Assembly (NCBI RefSeq): GCF_019264485.1
Contig: NZ_JAHVAA010000011.1
Coordinates: 434,001 to 498,000 of the forward strand
Direction: 5' to 3'
Origin: Sediminibacterium sp.
GTDB lineage: Bacteria; Bacteroidota; Bacteroidia; Chitinophagales; Chitinophagaceae
Length of the DNA stretch: 64,000 nt
Shown here: positions 63,335-64,000 of the stretch, piece by piece
How positions within the stretch are numbered: position 1 is the stretch's first letter
Layout: each line of letters starts with the position of its first letter
Position numbers and translations under genes: made by a program
The notes under the pieces: generated by a model
What the model saw: the letters and a program-made list of their open reading frames with translations, nothing else
What the model was told of the DNA's origin: nothing
The model's database searches: none

Positions 63335-64000
63335 TTAGAAGTTGAATCTCAGACCTAACTGGCTGATCCATCTTGCAGCATAAGCAGCATTGGTCGTAGT
63401 GCTTATGTTGTATGGAGTTCTGATATTAGGATTGAAACGGAACTGTGGAGTAAAATTGGTAGCACTTACATAACCTGCAAACTGTAATAACTGGAAGTTA
63501 TCGTTGTTCATGAAGTAAGTACGTCCCCAATTTCTGCTCAACATGTTACCAAAGTTAAATACATCGTATGTTAACTGGAACTGGTAACGTTTATTACCGA
63601 TTTTCAGGTTGAAATCCTGGGCAATTTTCAGGTCAACGATATTCGTGAAAGGAAGACGGCTGCCGTTTCTTTCTGCGAATTTACCACGGTTGCCTCTCAG
63701 GTATTTATCGTTCATGATATAAGCTTCCAAAGCATCTTTTTGTGCCTGTGGAGAAGCAGTTACACCACCACCTGTAACAAAAGTCATAGCAGCTAATTCA
63801 GCCGAAGTTGGAATGTAGATAAGGTCGTTGGTACCACCTGTACCGTCATCACGTACCATTGATCCAACACCATTTACATAACTGAATGGGTTGCCAGACT
63901 GGCCAGTATAAGCTAAAGTAATTGTGGTAGCCAGTTTTTTATTGGCATATTCAAATTTCTTGCTCAGGTATGCAAAAATTCTGTGACCTGCACTGAAATC
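63335..64000 (-). CDS. TonB-dependent receptor, Oar-like (C-terminal part only)
   Basis: The gene enters from the right edge; the visible 221 codons (reading frame open to base 64000) are the end of an outer-membrane barrel. Segments HRIFAYLSKKFEYANKK, TGQSGNPFSYV, GGTNDLIYIP and RNGSRLPFTNIVDLKIAQDF are typical of the last strands of Oar/CarboxypepD_reg-type TonB-dependent receptors of Bacteroidota, and the chain ends QLGLRFNF with a C-terminal Phe. Plug and N-terminal domains are outside the window, so the substrate cannot be guessed. It is closed by the terminator at 63281-63316. Confidence 0.88.
   Translation of the reverse strand, partial: DFSAGHRIFAYLSKKFEYANKKLATTITLAYTGQSGNPFSYVNGVGSMVRDDGTGGTNDLIYIPTSAELAAMTFVTGGGVTASPQAQKDALEAYIMNDKYLRGNRGKFAERNGSRLPFTNIVDLKIAQDFNLKIGNKRYQFQLTYDVFNFGNMLSRNWGRTYFMNNDNFQLLQFAGYVSATNFTPQFRFNPNIRTPYNISTTTNAAYAARWISQLGLRFNF

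Overview
The window reads as chromosomal DNA of a Bacteroidota bacterium, most likely family Chitinophagaceae. The grounds are a SusC/SusD pair, a type IX secretion C-terminal sorting domain, many short lipoprotein signals, weak or absent Shine-Dalgarno sites, moderate GC (about 42%, judged by eye), and housekeeping genes of the Bacteroidota type. The genus is inference only.

Left edge to 9.4 kb: the end of a family 2 glycosyltransferase, a convergent susC-susD pair (outer-membrane glycan import), and, divergent from it, a 1230-residue secreted beta-helix protein carrying a T9SS sorting domain.

9.5 to 41.7 kb: a large glucurono(arabino)xylan utilisation locus. Eighteen genes run on the minus strand from a LacI-family regulator at 36.3 kb down to a polysaccharide deacetylase at 9.5 kb. 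They encode GH67, an SDR dehydrogenase, GH115, GH10, a GPH/MFS transporter, two GH43, a PA14-containing GH3, a DUF6807 protein, two Gfo/Idh/MocA-type proteins, a CE1-like esterase, an SGNH acetylesterase, a CE15 glucuronoyl esterase, GH51, GH30 and CE4. Divergent on the plus strand lie xylB, xylA and uxuA. Together these predict cutting of the xylan backbone (GH10, GH30), removal of acetyl, feruloyl-type, arabinosyl and (methyl)glucuronoyl branches, hydrolysis of oligosaccharides to xylose, and entry of xylose (XylA/XylB) and glucuronate (SDR plus UxuA) into central metabolism. The 1 kb gap between lacI and xylB holds two matching LacI-type operators, a 31-bp palindrome, a pair of direct repeats and a roughly 400-nt structured RNA candidate ending in a clear intrinsic terminator. 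Two copies of a long inverted repeat lie at the outer borders of the minus-strand xylan operon and the xylBA-uxuA group.

41.8 to 58 kb: mostly housekeeping genes (HExxH protein, dapA, accA, tRNA-Asp, an HGSNAT-like acyltransferase, mutS, an M28 peptidase, a TrmH-like methylase, a UbiA-like prenyltransferase, yqgF, def, two unknown exported proteins, and an ECF sigma factor with a membrane-anchored barrel protein). The intergenic gaps here are loaded with degenerate tandem arrays of exact 7-bp (some 8-bp) period, often in inverted pairs and often starting at a stop codon. One 8-bp array lies inside mutS.

58 to 64 kb: a GH39 xylosidase-like enzyme, an amidoligase cassette (ATP-grasp plus GCS2-type ligase) with a divergent esterase, and the end of a TonB-dependent receptor that runs off the right edge.
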